Below, piece by piece: positions 25,213-34,434 of a DNA stretch of 64,000 nt. How positions within the stretch are numbered: position 1 is the stretch's first letter; every line of letters starts with the position of its first letter. Source of the stretch: Robiginitalea sp. (GTDB lineage Bacteria; Bacteroidota; Bacteroidia; Flavobacteriales; Flavobacteriaceae); contig JAHECA010000015.1 in NCBI GenBank assembly GCA_024642005.1, positions 2,706-66,705 on the forward strand, given 5' to 3'. A program made the position numbers and the translations under genes. Below the pieces are notes generated by a model. That model was not told where the DNA came from. It was given only the letters and a program-made list of their open reading frames with translations, and did no database searches.

Positions 25213-25605
25213 ATGAAACGAAAGATCAAGGCGGTAGCCGATTTTCACATGGCATTCGGCCTGGGCATTTCCCAGCAGCCGCGGGCCTGCCTGGGGGCTG
25301 AAAAGAACCTGTTGCGCTTTAACCTGATGGACGAAGAAAACCGGGAGTACCTCGAGGCTGCCAACGGGGGCGACCTGGTAGAAGTTGCCGATGCCCTGGG
25401 CGATATGCTCTACATTCTCTGCGGCACCATTCTCGAGCACGGCATGCAGTACAAGATCGGGGAGGTGTTCGAGGAAATCCAGCGCAGCAACATGAGCAAA
25501 CTGGGCGCCGACGGTAAACCGGTGTACCGGGAAGACGGCAAGGTGCTCAAGGGCCCGAATTACTTCAAGCCCAATATCAGGGCCGTCCTTGACCGGGAGC
25601 CCTGA
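25213..25605 (+). CDS. MazG-like nucleoside triphosphate pyrophosphohydrolase
   Basis: 130 residues of the all-alpha NTP pyrophosphohydrolase superfamily, which hydrolyses (d)NTPs to monophosphates. Acidic metal-binding pattern: an Glu-rich helix (DEENREYLEAA) followed by LVEVADALGDMLYILCG, matching the ExxE...ExxD scheme. The tail VYREDGKVLKGPNYFKPNI is typical of a Bacteroidota subgroup. It is convergent with ilvE and divergent from the small membrane protein. Confidence 0.82.
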   Translation: MKRKIKAVADFHMAFGLGISQQPRACLGAEKNLLRFNLMDEENREYLEAANGGDLVEVADALGDMLYILCGTILEHGMQYKIGEVFEEIQRSNMSKLGADGKPVYREDGKVLKGPNYFKPNIRAVLDREP

Positions 25606-25624
25606 CCGCACCCGTATTAAAGGT

Positions 25625-26692
25625 TCAGCCTACCTCGTACCTCCAGCCGTATGGATCTGCGCAACGGTTGTACTGTATATCTGTGATTCGCTTTTTGATT
25701 CGGGTGGCGTAACTGTCTTCCCGTTCGGGCAGGGTGTAGAGTTTGCCCCGGTACCCGAAACTGCTGATGGGAGAAACCACCGCAGCCGTACCTGCCCCGA
25801 ACAATTCTTTCAGGCTGCCGTCCTCGGCCGCCCCCACCAGTTCGGAAACCCTGATGCGCCTTACTTCAAGGGGAATCCCTTCGGCCTCTGCCAACTGCAC
25901 GATGCTTTTTCGGGTAATCCCGTCCAGAATTCGGTCGCTGGTCGGGCAGGTGAGCAAGGTATCGCCGATGCGCATAAAAATATTCATGGCCCCGGCTTCT
26001 TCGATGAATTCGTGGGAATGGTCATCGGTCCAGATTACCTGCTGGAAGCCGGCCTGGGCAGCCAGTTGCATGGGGTAAAAGGACCCGGCGTAATTCCCGC
26101 CTGCCTTGGCATACCCTACCCCGCCGTTTGCTGCACGGGAATAGGTCTCTTCAATGCGCACGCTCACCTTGCCTGAGAAATAGGCCCCTGAAGGAGCGCA
26201 GGCAATGATGAAGGTGTACCGGTCGGAGGGGGAGGCGTGAAAGCCGGTTCCGGAAGCGAAAATAAAGGGCCTGATGTAGAGCGAACTGTTTGACTTTTGC
26301 GGAATCCAGTCGCGGTCGGTTTCAAGCAGGGTTTTCAGCCCCTCCATAAACAGGGCTTCGGGCAGTTCGGGCATGGCCAGGCGAACAGCCGATTTGTTGA
26401 GCCGCTTCTGGTTTTCCAGGGGTCGGAACAACCAAATTTTTCCCTGGAGGTCTTTATAGGCCTTCATGCCCTCAAAAGCTTCCTGCCCGTAGTGGAATAC
26501 CTTTGTGGCCGGGTCGAGTGACAAGGGGCCGTAGGGGATAACCCGGGCATCCTGCCATTTTCCGTCACGGTATTCACAAATAAACATGTGGTCTGTGAAG
26601 ACATTGCCGAAGGAAAGGTTGTCGAAATCTACCTCTGCCAGACGGGATCGCTTGGTTTTCGTAACGGGAATCTGTTTGAGAGAAACTTCCAT
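25625..26692 (-). CDS. ilvE: Branched-chain amino acid aminotransferase
   Basis: This PLP enzyme interconverts Leu, Ile and Val with their 2-oxo acids using glutamate. The 355-residue protein is of the longer fold-IV form. The PLP lysine lies in NGGVGYAKAGGNYAGS near residue 196, the exit motif in EEAGAMNIFMRI, and phosphate contacts in GITRKSIVQLAE. A -7 box (TACTTTTG, minus strand, 26713-26720) precedes the start by 20 nt. It may feed branched acyl-CoA metabolism with icmF and the HMG-CoA lyase. Confidence 0.95.
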   Translation of the reverse strand: MEVSLKQIPVTKTKRSRLAEVDFDNLSFGNVFTDHMFICEYRDGKWQDARVIPYGPLSLDPATKVFHYGQEAFEGMKAYKDLQGKIWLFRPLENQKRLNKSAVRLAMPELPEALFMEGLKTLLETDRDWIPQKSNSSLYIRPFIFASGTGFHASPSDRYTFIIACAPSGAYFSGKVSVRIEETYSRAANGGVGYAKAGGNYAGSFYPMQLAAQAGFQQVIWTDDHSHEFIEEAGAMNIFMRIGDTLLTCPTSDRILDGITRKSIVQLAEAEGIPLEVRRIRVSELVGAAEDGSLKELFGAGTAAVVSPISSFGYRGKLYTLPEREDSYATRIKKRITDIQYNRCADPYGWRYEVG

Positions 26693-26798
26693 GAAAGCGG
26701 GATTTAGACGATCAAAAGTACATAAATATCTTCAGGGTTTCTTTCTTTTTCGACCCAAAATCCGGACTTTTGTGCGACGTGTTCAAAACAACAAACCC

Positions 26799-27287
26799 AT
26801 GAAAAAGCTACCCATAGCCCTGCTTGCCATCCTGGTCCTGCTCAGCCTTGGAACTACCCGGGCACAATCCGGAAAAGAAACTGCCAAGGTAACCAAGGTG
26901 GGGGCACCGCTCTCCGGAAAACCGCTGCTCGGCCCGGAAGCTGCCACGGAGCTCTTTGAGTCGCTATCCGCCAGCGATACCATTCAGACCGGCTTTAAGG
27001 CCAGGGTGCTGGAAGTGTGTCAGATGAAAGGCTGCTGGATGCGCGTGGCATTGGCGGGAGATGAAACGGTAATGGTCCGCTTCAAGGACTACGGCTTTTT
27101 CGTGCCGAAAGATATCGCCGGCAAGGAAGTCTGGGTGGAAGGCAAGGCGTTTATCACCGAAATGCCCGAAGACGAGCGCCGCCACATGGCCCGGGACGCC
27201 GGCAAGTCCGAAAAGGAAGTAATGGCCATCCGCGGTTCGGAGCTCGCTCCGGAATTTGAAGCTAGCGGGGTTAGCATCATCCGGTAA
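26799..27287 (+). CDS. DUF4920 family secreted protein
   Basis: 162 residues with a signal peptide (MKKLPIALLAILVLLSLGTT, cleavage near RAQ). The mature part has the DUF4920 core: FKARVLEVCQMKGCWMRV with two Cys, VRFKDYGFFVPKDIAGKEVW. The family is common in Bacteroidota; an OB-fold-like, possibly metal-binding envelope protein is suggested. The signal peptide fixes the start. The stop codon lies one base before the mnmD start. Confidence 0.85.
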   Translation: MKKLPIALLAILVLLSLGTTRAQSGKETAKVTKVGAPLSGKPLLGPEAATELFESLSASDTIQTGFKARVLEVCQMKGCWMRVALAGDETVMVRFKDYGFFVPKDIAGKEVWVEGKAFITEMPEDERRHMARDAGKSEKEVMAIRGSELAPEFEASGVSIIR

Positions 27288-27288
27288 T

Positions 27289-27954
27289 TTGGAGCGCAGG
27301 ATCGTTCGTACCGCAGACGGTTCCCTGACCCTGCAACTGCCAGCCTGGCAGGAGCAATACCACTCCCTGCACGGGGCCGTACAGGAGGCGTTCCATGTAT
27401 TTATACACCGGGGGCTGCACAGCCTCCCGGGTCGCGAAATATCCCTGCTCGAATTGGGTTTCGGTACGGGGCTCAACGCCCTGATTACCTATTTGGAAGC
27501 CCGGCAGCGAGACCTTGCTGTGCGCTATACAGGTCTGGAAGCCTATCCGGTTACCCAAAGCGAATGGGAAGCCCTGGACTACGGGAGCCTTTTTCCGGAA
27601 CCGGAAGCGCCGGAGGTTTTCCGGGCCCTTCACCAGGCGCCCTGGGAGGTGGAAACCGCCATTTCCGATACCTTCCTGCTGCACAAAAGGTGCATGGATT
27701 TCCGGGACCTGCGCCAGTCGGAGGCTTTCGACCTGGTCTACTTTGACGCTTTTGGTGCCCGTGTACAACCCGAGCTATGGACCGAGGCGGTATTTGCCAG
27801 CGTCTTTGCCGCCGTAAGGCCCGGGGGATGCCTGGTAACCTATGCGGCCAAGGGCAGCGTGAGGCGCGCCATGCAGGCTGTTGGCTTCGAAGTGGAGCGC
27901 CTGCCCGGGCCACCCGGGAAACGGGAAATGCTCCGGGCCTGGCGCATAAGCTGA
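27289..27954 (+). CDS. mnmD: tRNA 5-methylaminomethyl-2-thiouridine methyltransferase (MnmD)
   Basis: This SAM-dependent enzyme completes the wobble-uridine modification mnm5s2U in tRNAs. The 222-residue protein is the stand-alone MnmD domain of E. coli MnmC. Features: start RRIVRTADGSLTLQLP, SAM motif LLELGFGTGLNALITYLEA, catalytic region DLVYFDAFGARVQPELWT, GGCLVTYAAKG. I place the start at TTG 27289, one base after the upstream stop; no ATG fits the conserved N terminus. Translation is probably coupled to the DUF4920 gene. Confidence 0.9.
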   Translation: MERRIVRTADGSLTLQLPAWQEQYHSLHGAVQEAFHVFIHRGLHSLPGREISLLELGFGTGLNALITYLEARQRDLAVRYTGLEAYPVTQSEWEALDYGSLFPEPEAPEVFRALHQAPWEVETAISDTFLLHKRCMDFRDLRQSEAFDLVYFDAFGARVQPELWTEAVFASVFAAVRPGGCLVTYAAKGSVRRAMQAVGFEVERLPGPPGKREMLRAWRIS

Positions 27955-28006
27955 GGCCGGGCTGTTAAAAGCGAACTAAAAAGGGAAGAGGCCATGGCCG
28001 ATTCTG

Positions 28007-28014
28007 GTAATTTT
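28007..28014 (+). promoter_or_regulatory. -7 box of the epimerase gene
   Basis: TAATTTTG, a perfect -7 box. It implies transcription begins near 28021 and so favours the TTG start at 28028. Confidence 0.5.
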
Positions 28015-28027
28015 GCAAAAAAAAGAA

Positions 28028-28933
28028 TTGAGAATACTCATTACAGGCGCAACCGGACTGGTAGGCGAGGCCCTGACAGCCCGGTGCCGGCAAGAAGGGG
28101 TGGAGGTGCATTACCTCAGTACCAGCCCAGGCAAGCTGGTATCGGCGCCCGGGTATCGCGGGTTTTTATGGGACCCTGCCGCAGGCACCCTCGACCCGGC
28201 TTGTTTCCAGGGGGTGAAAATGATTGTAAACCTTGCCGGGAGTCCTATTGTTAAACCCTGGACTGCCCGCAGGAAAAAGGAAATCATCAGCAGCAGGGTA
28301 AACAGCCTGAACTGTCTCCTGCAGGGTCTAAAATCCGTGGAGACGCATCAGGTCAGGTACCTGGTCTCTGCCTCGGCCATTGGCTATTACCCCTCTTCCT
28401 ATACAGAATTCTTCAACGAAGGGGCTTCGGCCGGTACCGGATTTTTAGCTGAAACCGTAAAGCAATGGGAGCAGGCCGCGAGCGCTTTCCAAGGCCAGGG
28501 GATTTCCTGCGGCCTGCTGCGCATTGGGCTTGTCCTGGCCCGTGAAAGCGGGGCTTTGCCCGCCCTGACAACCCCGATCCGGTGGGGGCTTGGGGCCCCA
28601 CTTGGCTCTGGGCAGCAATGGCAGTCGTGGATCCACCTCGAAGATTTGGTCTCCCTTTTCCGTTTTGCCTTGGAGCATCGCCTGGAAGGCGTTTACAATG
28701 CCGTGGCACCCAACCCGGTTACCAACCGGAAACTCACCGTCGAGGTCGCCCAGATACTCGACCGACCACTCTGGTTGCCCTGTGTGCCCTCCTGGGCCCT
28801 GCAGCTGCTCCTCGGGGAGCGTTCGCGCCTGTTGCTCGACAGCCAGCGCGTTAGTGCCGAGAAGGTACAGATGGAAGGATTTGCCTTTGCTTACCCCAAC
28901 CTAAGGCCGGCCCTGGAAGATTTGCTCTGTTAA
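28028..28933 (+). CDS. TIGR01777 family NAD(P)-dependent epimerase/oxidoreductase
   Basis: 301 residues of the extended short-chain dehydrogenase fold. The cofactor-binding loop ILITGATGLVGEALT is at the N terminus; NLAGSPIVKPWTARRKKEI and SASAIGYYPSSYTEFFNE follow, and the C terminus has the DUF1731-like tail (PSWALQLLLGERSRLLLDS). YfcH of E. coli is a relative, of unknown substrate. The start is a TTG; a TTG at 28013 is possible but overlaps the -7 box. Confidence 0.87.
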   Translation: MRILITGATGLVGEALTARCRQEGVEVHYLSTSPGKLVSAPGYRGFLWDPAAGTLDPACFQGVKMIVNLAGSPIVKPWTARRKKEIISSRVNSLNCLLQGLKSVETHQVRYLVSASAIGYYPSSYTEFFNEGASAGTGFLAETVKQWEQAASAFQGQGISCGLLRIGLVLARESGALPALTTPIRWGLGAPLGSGQQWQSWIHLEDLVSLFRFALEHRLEGVYNAVAPNPVTNRKLTVEVAQILDRPLWLPCVPSWALQLLLGERSRLLLDSQRVSAEKVQMEGFAFAYPNLRPALEDLLC

Positions 28934-28987
28934 ACGGTCGTTCCATCAGGTAGCCTGCCTTTGTTTTCCTGGAATTTTCGTGACATT

Positions 28988-29036
28988 TTGACATTTTTGA
29001 GGAATTGGCAGTACTTTTGCCCCTCATTTTGGCAAA
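28988..29036 (+). promoter_or_regulatory. grpE-dnaJ promoter with N9-spaced inverted repeat
   Basis: TTG (28988-28990), 21 nt, TACTTTTG (29012-29019). Overlapping the -7 box, TTTGCC (29016-29021), 9 nt, GGCAAA (29031-29036) forms an inverted repeat. The 9-nt spacing recalls the CIRCE element of HrcA, but the sequence is not TTAGCACTC/GAGTGCTAA. Confidence 0.55.
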
Positions 29037-29059
29037 TCAGCATCAAGTAGCATTTTTCT

Positions 29060-29596
29060 ATGAGTAGTGAAAAGGATTTGGAAGCCCAAAGCGCAGGCGA
29101 GCCCCAGGACATAACCCCTGAAACTACAGAGCAGCCGCAGGGTAGCTCTGAAGCAGAGACCCTTAAAGAAGAACTGGCCCGGGAAAAGGACAAATACCTG
29201 CGCCTTTTTGCAGAATTTGAAAATTACAAGAAGCGCACCGGCCGCGAGCGCGTGGAGTTGTTCAAGACAGCCGGGCAGGAAGTGATCAGCGCCCTGCTGC
29301 CGGTTCTTGACGATTTTGACCGGGCGGTTCGTGAACTGGGCAAAGAAGAGGAAGACGAGCGATTCAAAGGCGTGCAACTCATACAGGCAAAGTTTCGCGA
29401 AACCCTGCGCAGCAAGGGACTGGAAGAAATCGAAGTGAAAGTGGGAGATCCCTTCGATGCCGAAGTGCACGAGGCGGTTACCCAGATTCCGGTTCCGGAA
29501 AAGAAGCTGAAGGGCAAAATCGTGGATGTAATCGAAAAAGGCTACAGGCTGGGGGAGCGGGTTATCAGGCATCCGAAGGTAGTGGTAGGAAATTAA
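29060..29596 (+). CDS. grpE: Nucleotide exchange factor GrpE
   Basis: The 178-residue cochaperone releases ADP from DnaK. It has an acidic disordered N terminus, a long coiled coil ([20 protein letters not shown], then [20 protein letters not shown]) and the beta-domain signature ending [20 protein letters not shown]. The dnaJ gene follows 4 nt after the stop, so the two are cotranscribed. dnaK is not in the window. Confidence 0.96.
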   Translation: MSSEKDLEAQSAGEPQDITPETTEQPQGSSEAETLKEELAREKDKYLRLFAEFENYKKRTGRERVELFKTAGQEVISALLPVLDDFDRAVRELGKEEEDERFKGVQLIQAKFRETLRSKGLEEIEVKVGDPFDAEVHEAVTQIPVPEKKLKGKIVDVIEKGYRLGERVIRHPKVVVGN

Positions 29597-29600
29597 AGCC

Positions 29601-30713
29601 ATGAAAGAAGACTTTTACGAAATACTCGGGGTGGGCAAGAGTGCCAGCGCCGCTGAAATCAAAAAGGCGTACCGGAAAAAGGCCATCGAGTACCATCCGG
29701 ACAAAAACCCTGGCGATTCCAAGGCCGAAGAGCGCTTCAAAAAAGCCGCTGAGGCGTATGAAGTGCTGAGCGACCCCGACAAGCGGGCCAAGTATGACCG
29801 ATTCGGCCACGCTGCCTTTGAAGGGGGCGGCTACGGTGGCGGCGGCATGAACATGGAAGATATCTTCAGCCAGTTTGGCGACATCTTCGGAAGTGCCTTT
29901 GGGGGCGGTTTCGGTGGATTCGGTGGATTCGGCGGAGGGCAGCGCCGCTTGAAAGGCAGCAACCTGCGCATACGAGTGAGCCTCGACCTGGAGGAAGTAG
30001 CCCTGGGCGTCGAGAAAAAAGTCAAGGTGAAGCGCAAGGTACAGGCACCTGGCGTAACCTATAAAACCTGCAGTACCTGCCATGGCAGCGGTCAGGTTAC
30101 CAAGATTACCAACACCATTTTGGGGCGTATGCAAACGGCCACGACCTGCAACAGCTGTAGCGGGGCCGGGCAGGTAATCGACAGCAAGCCCAGTGAAGCC
30201 GATGCCCTTGGGTTGGTGTTACATGAAGAGACCGTCTCTATAAAAATCCCGGCAGGGGTAGAGTCTGGCATGCAGCTGAAAGTCTCGGGCAAAGGGAACG
30301 AGGCCCCGGGAAATGGCATACCGGGCGACCTGCTCGTGGCCATCGAGACCATTGAACACCCCACCCTGAAACGGGAAGGCGACAACCTGCATTACGACCT
30401 TTACATCAGTATGCCCGATGCGGTGCTGGGCACCTCCAAGGAAATAGACACCGTTGGGGGCAAGGTGCGCATCAAGCTGGAGCAGGGCATACAGTCGGGC
30501 AAGATCTTGCGGCTGCGCAACAAGGGTATCCAAAGCATAAATGGGTATGGGACCGGCGATTTGCTTGTACATGTAAACGTTTGGACACCCCGGGAACTCA
30601 ATAAGGAACAACGGGAATTTTTCGAGCGCATGCAGGAAGATGAAAAGTTTGAGCCGAAACCGGAAAAATCTGACAAATCCTTTTTTGAGAAAGTGAAGGA
30701 CATGTTCACTTAG
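29601..30713 (+). CDS. dnaJ: Chaperone DnaJ with reduced zinc domain
   Basis: 370 residues. The J domain has HPD in [11 protein letters not shown] (residues 32-34), followed by a Gly/Phe-rich region with tandem GGFGGFGGF. The zinc domain has only two of the usual four CxxCxGxG motifs (CSTCHGSG and CNSCSGAG), and the rest is replaced by [18 protein letters not shown]-terminal substrate-binding domains follow. It stimulates DnaK ATPase. The missing motifs seem to be a flavobacterial trait as far as I recall, not a local deletion. Confidence 0.95.
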   Translation: MKEDFYEILGVGKSASAAEIKKAYRKKAIEYHPDKNPGDSKAEERFKKAAEAYEVLSDPDKRAKYDRFGHAAFEGGGYGGGGMNMEDIFSQFGDIFGSAFGGGFGGFGGFGGGQRRLKGSNLRIRVSLDLEEVALGVEKKVKVKRKVQAPGVTYKTCSTCHGSGQVTKITNTILGRMQTATTCNSCSGAGQVIDSKPSEADALGLVLHEETVSIKIPAGVESGMQLKVSGKGNEAPGNGIPGDLLVAIETIEHPTLKREGDNLHYDLYISMPDAVLGTSKEIDTVGGKVRIKLEQGIQSGKILRLRNKGIQSINGYGTGDLLVHVNVWTPRELNKEQREFFERMQEDEKFEPKPEKSDKSFFEKVKDMFT

Positions 30714-30804
30714 TGAATAATCCTTTTCTTTTTAAAATAAAAATGTATATTTGATTTGATATTGGGACTCCAATATTAATTTTCTTTTTCATAGCAATTT
30801 TTTT

Positions 30805-30840
30805 CCCATCCTTGATCCTGGCATTAAGGATGGGTTTTTT
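30805..30840 (+). terminator. Terminator of grpE-dnaJ
   Basis: CCCATCCTT ... AAGGATGGG (9-bp perfect stem, 12-nt loop) followed by six T residues, 92 nt after the dnaJ stop. Confidence 0.8.
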
Positions 30841-30902
30841 GTTACAGGCCGTAACCGATGGCCCGTGGCCCGGAAAACCGGTCGAAGTTGCCCCTGAATA
30901 CC

Positions 30903-30910
30903 TATATTTG
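30903..30910 (+). promoter_or_regulatory. -7 box of the ABC-2 transporter operon
   Basis: Perfect TATATTTG box 21 nt before the ATPase start codon; a TTG exists only at a too-short 12-nt spacing. Confidence 0.5.
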
Positions 30911-30931
30911 GTTCCTGAAAAACGCCCCTGC

Positions 30932-31867
30932 ATGAACAGCATCCTCTCCATACGCGAGGTCAGTAAGTTTTACGGGTCATACCAGGCCCTTAACGCCGTA
31001 TCCCTGGAAATTCCCAGAAATTCCATTTACGGGCTGCTCGGGCCTAACGGGGCAGGCAAGACCACGCTCATACGCATCATCAACCAGATTACCTTTCCCG
31101 ACCAGGGCCAGGTATTCCTCGACGGAGAACCGCTGGCGCCCCATCACATTGCCCAGATCGGGTACCTGCCCGAGGAAAGGGGCCTGTACAAAAGCATGAA
31201 AGTGGGCGAACAGGCGCTGTATCTGGCCCAGCTCAAGGGGCTGAGCCGGGCCGAGGCCAAACAACAACTCAAATACTGGTTTGAAAAGCTGGATATAGGC
31301 AACTGGTGGCACAAGAAGGTGCAGGAACTCTCCAAGGGGATGGCCCAGAAGGTACAGTTTATCGTGACCGTACTGCACCGTCCCAAGCTGCTCATCTTTG
31401 ACGAGCCCTTTAGCGGTTTCGACCCGATTAACGCCGCCATGATCAAAGACCAGATCCTTGAACTCAAAGAAGGGGGCGCTTCCATCATTTTCTCTACCCA
31501 CCGCATGGAATCGGTGGAGGAGCTCTGTGAACATATCGGGCTTATCCACCGCTCGAACCTGATCCTGGAAGGCAAGCTCTCAGCAATCAAGAAGATTCAC
31601 AAACAAAACCGGTATGAAATCCGCTGGACCCCCCTGAATGGCACCCCTGCCCCGGAAGAATTGCTGGGGCGCCTGCCGGTAATCGGCCCCCATTATGATG
31701 CCGAAGACAATACCTGGGACTTTACCCTCGAGCTGCAGGACAGCGAGAAAGGGGAGCTGCTGCGCTACCTCTCCGAACACGGCAACCTGGCCTCGTTTCG
31801 CGAGCGGATCCCCTCTGTGAACGATATTTTTATCCAAACCGTCCAAAAACAGGAATCTCATGCATAA
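30932..31867 (+). CDS. ABC-2 type transporter ATP-binding protein
   Basis: 311 residues. Nucleotide-binding domain: Walker A GLLGPNGAGKTTLI near residue 35, signature ELSKGMAQKVQF, Walker B LLIFDEPFSGFD, H-loop STHRMESVEEL. The C-terminal domain after about 220 is typical of NatA-like exporters. It pairs with the permease gene overlapping its end by 8 nt. The ATG at 30932 is chosen because it follows the -7 box and gives the normal start before LSIREVSKFYGS. Confidence 0.93.
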   Translation: MNSILSIREVSKFYGSYQALNAVSLEIPRNSIYGLLGPNGAGKTTLIRIINQITFPDQGQVFLDGEPLAPHHIAQIGYLPEERGLYKSMKVGEQALYLAQLKGLSRAEAKQQLKYWFEKLDIGNWWHKKVQELSKGMAQKVQFIVTVLHRPKLLIFDEPFSGFDPINAAMIKDQILELKEGGASIIFSTHRMESVEELCEHIGLIHRSNLILEGKLSAIKKIHKQNRYEIRWTPLNGTPAPEELLGRLPVIGPHYDAEDNTWDFTLELQDSEKGELLRYLSEHGNLASFRERIPSVNDIFIQTVQKQESHA

Positions 31868-33197
31868 GCTAGGCCTGATCATCAGACGCGAATACCTGGC
31901 CAAGGTGAGGAACAAGTCTTTTGTGATCATGACCTTCCTGAGCCCCATTTTGCTGGTGGGCATGATTGTGCTGATCGCTTACCTGACCAAGGTTAACGAC
32001 AACGAGAAGCGGCTTGTAGCGGTGTTGAACGAAAGCCCCTTTTTCAAAACCGATTTTGAATCGAAGCGAGGCATTTCTTTTGTTCCATTGCACGGGATCG
32101 GGCTCGAAACAGCCAAAGACAGCGTCCTTGACATGGGGTATTACGGCCTTTTGTACCTGCCCCAGCGCGCCTCGCTGGAAGGGGTAACCGAAGATGCCTT
32201 CCTCTACACGAAAGACGCGCCGAATACCCTGGTGCTCGAGACCCTGGAAGGGATTTTTGAAGACCGGCTGCGCGAATACAGGCTGCAACAGCTGGGGGTC
32301 AGTTCGGAGGAATACGCACGGGTGCGCATGGGGTACGAGATCAATACGGCTACGTTCTCGGGCCAGCGAAGTGCAAAGGGAATTAACGAGTTCAAGGCCG
32401 TTGTGGGCGGGGCCTTCGGATACCTGATCATGATGTTCATCATCATCTACGGAGGCTTTGTGATGCGCTCGGTCATCGAGGAAAAGACTACCCGCATCAT
32501 CGAGGTCATCATCTCGTCGGTGCGACCCTTCCAACTCATGCTGGGCAAGATTATCGGCACGTCCCTTGCCGGGGTAACCCAATTCCTGATCTGGATATTT
32601 TCGGCCTCCCTGCTCATGATCGCCGTAATGCTGTTTCTCGACATCGACCCGGCCATTCTCATGCAGCGCCCCGGGCCCGGTGGGCTGGAAGCCAGCCTGG
32701 CACAGAGCGCCCTGAGCGGGGACGACACCAGCCAGCTCCTGGTGGAGGAATTCCTGAAGATTCCCATGGGTCTGCTGGTGGGGTGTTTCCTGATCTATTT
32801 CGTGCTGGGCTACCTGATCTACAGTTCGATCTATGCAGCCATCGGCGCTGCCGTAGACAATGAGACCGACACCCAGCAGTTTATCTTCCCCATTATCATG
32901 CCCCTTATGCTGGCGATTTACGTTGGCTTCTTTTCGGTGTTTTCAAACCCGCATGGCCCAATTGCTGTGGCGTTTTCTATCTTTCCCCTTACCTCGCCCA
33001 TCGTAATGCTGATGCGCCTTCCCGGCGGTGTCGGGGAGGGCGGGGTGCCGCTTTGGCAGCTGCTCGCCTCCATCGCCTTGCTGCTCGTTACCTTTCTTGC
33101 CATCGTTTGGCTGGCGGCCAAGATCTACCGGGTCGGTATCCTGATGTACGGCAAAAAGCCGACCTACAGGGAATTGTACAAATGGTTAAAATATTGA
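31860..33197 (+). CDS. ABC-2 type transporter permease (NatB-like)
   Basis: 445 residues. One N-terminal helix (SFVIMTFLSPILLVGMIVLI), a large external domain (about 45-175), and five to six C-terminal helices including VIEEKTTRIIEVIISSVRP, the coupling segment of the family. With the upstream ATPase it forms an exporter; NatAB exports sodium, but the substrate here is unknown. The start overlaps the ATPase stop by 8 nt; the MscS gene follows after 1 nt. Confidence 0.92.
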   Translation: MHKLGLIIRREYLAKVRNKSFVIMTFLSPILLVGMIVLIAYLTKVNDNEKRLVAVLNESPFFKTDFESKRGISFVPLHGIGLETAKDSVLDMGYYGLLYLPQRASLEGVTEDAFLYTKDAPNTLVLETLEGIFEDRLREYRLQQLGVSSEEYARVRMGYEINTATFSGQRSAKGINEFKAVVGGAFGYLIMMFIIIYGGFVMRSVIEEKTTRIIEVIISSVRPFQLMLGKIIGTSLAGVTQFLIWIFSASLLMIAVMLFLDIDPAILMQRPGPGGLEASLAQSALSGDDTSQLLVEEFLKIPMGLLVGCFLIYFVLGYLIYSSIYAAIGAAVDNETDTQQFIFPIIMPLMLAIYVGFFSVFSNPHGPIAVAFSIFPLTSPIVMLMRLPGGVGEGGVPLWQLLASIALLLVTFLAIVWLAAKIYRVGILMYGKKPTYRELYKWLKY

Positions 33198-33198
33198 G

Positions 33199-34119
33199 AT
33201 GATGATGCAACAGTCTGTCAAGCCCGTCAAGGAATTCGTCGAAAAGGACCTCTGGACCGCCTTTACGGAGTTCTGGAACTTCGGGCTGCACATGGGAAAG
33301 GGAGAAGACTCCATCGATATCACCGTAGGCCTGCTCATAACCCTTATCCTCGTCTTTCTGGCAACCAGCTTCTTCCTGAAGTGGCTCCGCAACCTGTATA
33401 CGCGGAAGATGGATGACGAAGACCGCCTGAAATTCTTCAGCGTGTTCAAATACGTGCGATACCTGACCTATGTGGTGGTGATCTTGCTTACCATGAGCGC
33501 CGCAGGCATAGATATAACCATCCTTATCACCGCCTCGGCCGCCTTGTTTGTGGGGGTCGGGCTGGCTTTGCAGGAATTGATCCAGGATACCATCGCAGGG
33601 GTGCTCATCCTGGTCGACAAGTCGCTGCGGGTGGGTGATATTGTGGAGCTCGACGGCCGGGTGGGCAGGGTGCTGGAGATCAAGCTGCGCAGCACCCGGG
33701 CCCTGACGCGCGACGATAAGGTGCTCATTATCCCTAACCACAAGTTTATCAGTGACGTAATCTTCAACTATACCCAGAACCACCGGACCACCCGCGAGAT
33801 GGTGCGCGTCGGGGTGGCCTACGGAAGTGATGTGCAGCTGGTGTCGAAATTGCTCTTGCTGGCGGTGCAAGACCAGCGCGGGGTACTGAAAGCACCCAAA
33901 CCCTTCGTGTTGTTTGAAGATTTCGGCGATTCTGCCCTGCTTTTTTCGGTACATTTCTTCATTACCGACGTATTTGCCGACCCGCGGACCAAAAGCGCCA
34001 TCCGCTTTAAGATAGACGCCCTGTTCCGCGAACACGGGGTCACTATACCTTTCCCGCAAAGAGATGTGCACCTGTATGCGGCCCCCGGGCAGGCTGGGGG
34101 AGGCAAACCTGTTGAATAA
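33199..34119 (+). CDS. Mechanosensitive ion channel (MscS family)
   Basis: 306 residues. Three membrane helices at about 35-58, 90-108 and 112-140, the last being the pore helix with VGVGLALQELIQDTIAGVLI, then the cytoplasmic beta domain starting DKSLRVGDIVELDGRVGRV. It opens under membrane tension to release solutes. It starts one base after the permease gene, so it is probably in the same operon. A 315-nt non-coding stretch follows. Confidence 0.92.
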   Translation: MMMQQSVKPVKEFVEKDLWTAFTEFWNFGLHMGKGEDSIDITVGLLITLILVFLATSFFLKWLRNLYTRKMDDEDRLKFFSVFKYVRYLTYVVVILLTMSAAGIDITILITASAALFVGVGLALQELIQDTIAGVLILVDKSLRVGDIVELDGRVGRVLEIKLRSTRALTRDDKVLIIPNHKFISDVIFNYTQNHRTTREMVRVGVAYGSDVQLVSKLLLLAVQDQRGVLKAPKPFVLFEDFGDSALLFSVHFFITDVFADPRTKSAIRFKIDALFREHGVTIPFPQRDVHLYAAPGQAGGGKPVE

Positions 34120-34434
34120 TTGGCATTGCGGGGGGAATTCCCCCTCCCCCGAAATCAAGATAAGCACACCGGGCGCAAATCCCTGGCAGTGCGGGAAAGT
34201 CTGGCCCTGCCTGATGTTTGCAGCAGCCCGAACGATCTTGTGTACAGGGGAGTGGGCAAGCCCCTGCCCACCTGTGCAGGCTGTATACCTCTGCTTTTCC
34301 ATGCCAGGTCTTCCCGCATACGATAGCGCGCTTCCTGCCGTTTGTATACCAGACCGGGCCCCGGCCTGATTTAGGCATTCCTTAACACCTTTCCATGCCG
34401 AAGGCTTTATATTTATAAATCCAAAAAGCACTAC
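34120..34434. other. Non-coding gap after the MscS gene
   Basis: About 315 nt. I see short GC-rich inverted strings (GGGGGGAATTCCCCC at the left) but no terminator with a T-run, no convincing ORF and no RNA gene. A TATATTTA string just before the next start may be a weak -7 box. Confidence 0.4.

Noticed and set aside
29885-29940. Tandem GGTGGATTC repeats
   Set aside because: They encode the Gly/Phe region of DnaJ and need no other explanation.
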